From Chromobacterium paludis (lineage in GTDB: Bacteria; Pseudomonadota; Gammaproteobacteria; Burkholderiales; Chromobacteriaceae): DNA of 64,000 nucleotides. Below the pieces are notes generated by a model. That model had not been told where the DNA came from. It saw only the letters and a program-made list of their open reading frames with translations, and did not search any database. This document shows, one piece after another, positions 62,848 through 64,000 of the stretch. The translations under genes were made by a program, and so were the position numbers. The stretch is from assembly GCF_008275125.1 (NCBI RefSeq), contig NZ_CP043473.1, positions 930,001 through 994,000 of the forward strand, given 5' to 3'. Position 1 is the stretch's first letter. Every line of letters starts with the position of its first letter.

Positions 62848-63244
62848 GACCATTACCTCGGTCAAACAGAAAATCCAGTTCAACGGCAAACAGGAAATCC
62901 TGCTGACCAGCGGCGGCGCTTATGTGCGCATCAAGGGCGGCAAGATCGAGTTGCACGCGCCGGGCACCGTCAGCTTCAAGGGGGCGAGCCATGATTGGAG
63001 CGGCGGAACGAGTTTGGGTCAGATGTTTAATTCGATGCCCGATGCCAAGTTTGATAATAAATACCAAATTCTTGATGAGCATACGGGCCAGCCATTGATA
63101 AATCAGAAATACAAAATAATTCGTCAGTCAGGAGAGGCGGAACTGGGCATCACGGATAGCAATGGTTTTACTCATGTTGTCAAAAATCCTGATGTGGCGG
63201 AGAAATTGCAACTGCACTTGGTCATGTCAAAAAAGAAGAGTTAA
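60350..63244 (+). CDS. vgrG: VgrG2, T6SS spike protein
   Basis: A 964-residue VgrG with an intact start MDLSTLLASFASAFTQDRRQL. The body matches VgrG1 almost residue for residue, including the in-frame LPSPLAGEGQGERG insert near 400. After TADKDVTITS (about 832) it differs: DUF2345 continues as KQEILLTSGGAYVRIKGGKIELHAPG, then a private tail of about 90 residues with a transthyretin-like repeat (YQILDEHTGQPLINQKYKIIRQSGEAELGITDSNGFTHVV). Such tails bind the cognate effector. The next gene, 44 bases on, is the candidate cargo. Confidence 0.93.
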   Translation: MDLSTLLASFASAFTQDRRQLTLSLGAGSIAAEQLLPLALDGEEGVSRPYRFTVRCLSPDGAIELKTLLGLPARIGIEDAQGGESIRCGVVSQAKLEGADGGFAKYALTIEPPFALLRHRRTSRVFQDLTVPQIIEQILTEHQQANPAFARGQALALQVGQADARSYCLQYRESDYDFIVRLMHEEGYAWRFEHVDGDAPQVKLVVFDDVYSLPPAQIERARFHRADATEEEDGLTDWQAARQIVPGQVALATFDYQPVSTQQVGDQSRIEQGQDGAALQSTLQDYDPQGLYYAGGAEPLSRYAQLRQQAYDLQAKQFEGGGTLRGLTAGQWFRLDDHPAHETDSAQDREFVVTGQTLHARNNLPADLAQQLSLAAPGLLAAGLATDAALQENGAGKGRFLPSPLAGEGQGERGRLAASESPFTTRIQAQRRGIPLTPAYAHTAQAKPTSLGVQTATVVGPAEPTDQAADEIYTDAQGRIKVQFHWQRPQEHAQFGANLDDKSSCWLRVAMPSAGAGFGHQFIPRIGQEVLVDFIEGDIDRPVITGVLYNGSHPTPDFSGAGALPANKTLSGIKSKEHQGGGYNELLFDDTPGEVRAKLSSESGKTQLNQGFLTHPRSHGKAQPRGDGFELRTDQHGAIRAAHGLLLSTEAQNGAGGKQLAREHAQSQLDAALSLSQALAETASGQLADTMETGPDEIGPDNAKTGKKPDGHLQHHVDALKAWEAGSNTDKDGKTAKEQAGQQPLLILSGPAGIASLTEQSQTVSAGTNLNLVAQRDANHTTGRRWIHNVGQHISLFVAGVKDKVALKLIAAKGKVQVQAQSDAMELTADKDVTITSVKQKIQFNGKQEILLTSGGAYVRIKGGKIELHAPGTVSFKGASHDWSGGTSLGQMFNSMPDAKFDNKYQILDEHTGQPLINQKYKIIRQSGEAELGITDSNGFTHVVKNPDVAEKLQLHLVMSKKKS
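61549..61591 (+). repeat. Palindromic GC repeat embedded in vgrG2
   Basis: The same 43-base block as at 46922-46964, identical in both vgrG genes, so it was there before the genes duplicated or was spread by gene conversion. Confidence 0.7.
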
Positions 63245-63288
63245 AGGCGAGATGCCTGGCATCAGCAAGCCATGAGAGGAGTGAAGTG

Positions 63289-64000
63289 ATGGGCGCTGCC
63301 AATACTGCAGGACAGAGTTTGTATGAAGACTCTCTTAAATCTTCTAACTCTGGCAAGCCTAATGTAACTATCATCAAAGTGCCGCGTAAGATAACTTTAT
63401 TGACCCCGCTGCATGATGGTTCAAAGAACGATGGGTCTGGAGAAAAATTCCAGAAGGCAATGATTTATGACAATAAATATGAGTTTGCTGTAACGTTGAT
63501 GAATGGGGATGAGCCTGCGAATGGTGGGCAATATTGCTGGGCTATCGAGTATGAAAGTCCTGACACATCAAAAGGTCAGATGGTCAGGAAAGAGCTGGGA
63601 AATCTAGGTAGCAAGGCGAAGATAGAAATCGATGATCCTGATTTTTGTGGTTGTGATTTGACAGTCAAAGCTTATCTGGATGATCCCGATCAGAGCTGTG
63701 AACTGGTCCAGTTTGTACATAATCGCTTCCGCTGGTTTGACTCAAAGCGTGTACAGACGCAAGTTCAGGAGCGGATGCAAGAGCCATGGCGGATTGATCA
63801 GGGTAGTAGTAGTTTGTGCGGGATGGCCGCGCTGTATTATGTGACGATTAAGAGAAGTCCGGATCGATATAGAAAAATTGCGCATGAGTTACATCGGACT
63901 GGGTTGTGCAAGATCGATGATTTTACTATTAAGCCATCTGATTCTATGTATGAGATCAAGCCGAAGGATAGTGATTACGAACACATGAGCATGTGGGAGG
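63289..64000 (+). CDS. Putative T6SS effector, papain-like cysteine protease (cut by window edge)
   Basis: The open frame starts with ATG at 63289 (GAGGAG eight bases upstream), 44 bases after vgrG2, and runs off the right edge after 237 codons. The start is MGAANTAGQSLYEDSLKSS. Residues about 60-150 look beta-rich (YEFAVTLMNGDEPANGGQYCWAIEY, DLTVKAYLDD). At about 172 comes IDQGSSSLCGMAALYYVTIKRSPDRYRKIAHELHRTG: the Q-G-x4-C-G-M-A pattern resembles the catalytic Gln and Cys helix of papain-like (C39/C58-like) toxins. A later catalytic His would lie beyond the window. The gene is AT-rich, unlike vgrG2. The position directly after a specialised VgrG tail marks it as VgrG2 cargo. Family assignment is tentative. 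Confidence 0.65.
   Translation, partial: MGAANTAGQSLYEDSLKSSNSGKPNVTIIKVPRKITLLTPLHDGSKNDGSGEKFQKAMIYDNKYEFAVTLMNGDEPANGGQYCWAIEYESPDTSKGQMVRKELGNLGSKAKIEIDDPDFCGCDLTVKAYLDDPDQSCELVQFVHNRFRWFDSKRVQTQVQERMQEPWRIDQGSSSLCGMAALYYVTIKRSPDRYRKIAHELHRTGLCKIDDFTIKPSDSMYEIKPKDSDYEHMSMWE

Noticed and set aside
1..64000. CRISPR array, rRNA operon or prophage
   Set aside because: No evenly spaced direct repeats, no rRNA-like sequence and no phage capsid or integrase genes are seen. The phage-like proteins (VgrG, TssE, Hcp, sheath) belong to the T6SS.

Overview
The window looks like chromosomal DNA of a high-GC betaproteobacterium, most likely Chromobacterium or a close relative in the Neisseriales. That is an inference from the style of the proteins (RNase E, CysB/CysTWA, a YbjG-like phosphatase, C-P lyase genes, a type VI secretion cluster), not from a database search. 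Most of the sequence is GC-rich. AT-rich islands at about 38.1-39.5, 41.7-42.6 and 63.2-64.0 kb carry orphan or toxin/immunity-like genes and look recently acquired.

Layout. (1) 0.5-5.8 kb: housekeeping genes, namely rne, a tRNA-Asn with a clear promoter and terminator, a PAP2 phosphatase and a CyuA-like cysteine desulfidase. (2) 5.8-11.1 kb: sulfate uptake, a tightly overlapped minus-strand operon cysT-cysW-cysA-cysB, with the sulfate-binding protein gene sbp upstream behind a 330 bp intergenic repeat. (3) 11.3-13.4 kb: a degenerate EAL protein, a small lipoprotein and a tandem GNAT protein. (4) 13.4-21.5 kb: the C-P lyase locus, phnGHIJKLM on the minus strand and phnF, a DUF1045 gene and phnN on the plus strand, with a second copy of the intergenic repeat between them. 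(5) 21.4-28.8 kb: signalling genes, namely a chemoreceptor, a GGDEF protein, and a hybrid histidine kinase coupled to a PhnD-like binding protein. (6) 29.0-32.9 kb: a 2-aminoethylphosphonate-type ABC transporter (phnS, phnT and a fused permease). A motif fitting HutC-type GntR operators lies before both phnG and phnS, so PhnF probably controls uptake and cleavage together. (7) 33.1-36.4 kb: a very large, unusual class A penicillin-binding protein.

(8) 37-41.6 kb: an IS scrap-yard with a decayed IS5-like element, an intact ISAs1-family element with a perfect 9 bp target duplication, a truncated second IS5-like transposase, three REP-like hairpins and two orphan genes. (9) 41.7-64 kb: a type VI secretion locus built around two inverted, nearly identical vgrG genes. 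Between them lie tssE, tssL, tssK and tssJ (minus) and tagX, tssM, tagF, tssB, tssC, hcp and an OmpA-like lipoprotein (plus). Each vgrG is followed by its own cargo: a periplasmic protein, a putative peptidoglycan-active effector and an ankyrin immunity candidate on the left, and a putative papain-like cysteine-protease effector, cut by the window edge, on the right. tssA, tssF, tssG and tssH are not in the window.

The T6SS carries three sequence lesions: a 26 bp tandem duplication in the Walker A motif of tssM, a 38 bp deletion at the start of vgrG1, and a one-base slip in an A6 tract of the left effector gene. Each lies at a repeat prone to slippage, so they may be decay, reversible switching or assembly error. 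They are the points most worth checking.
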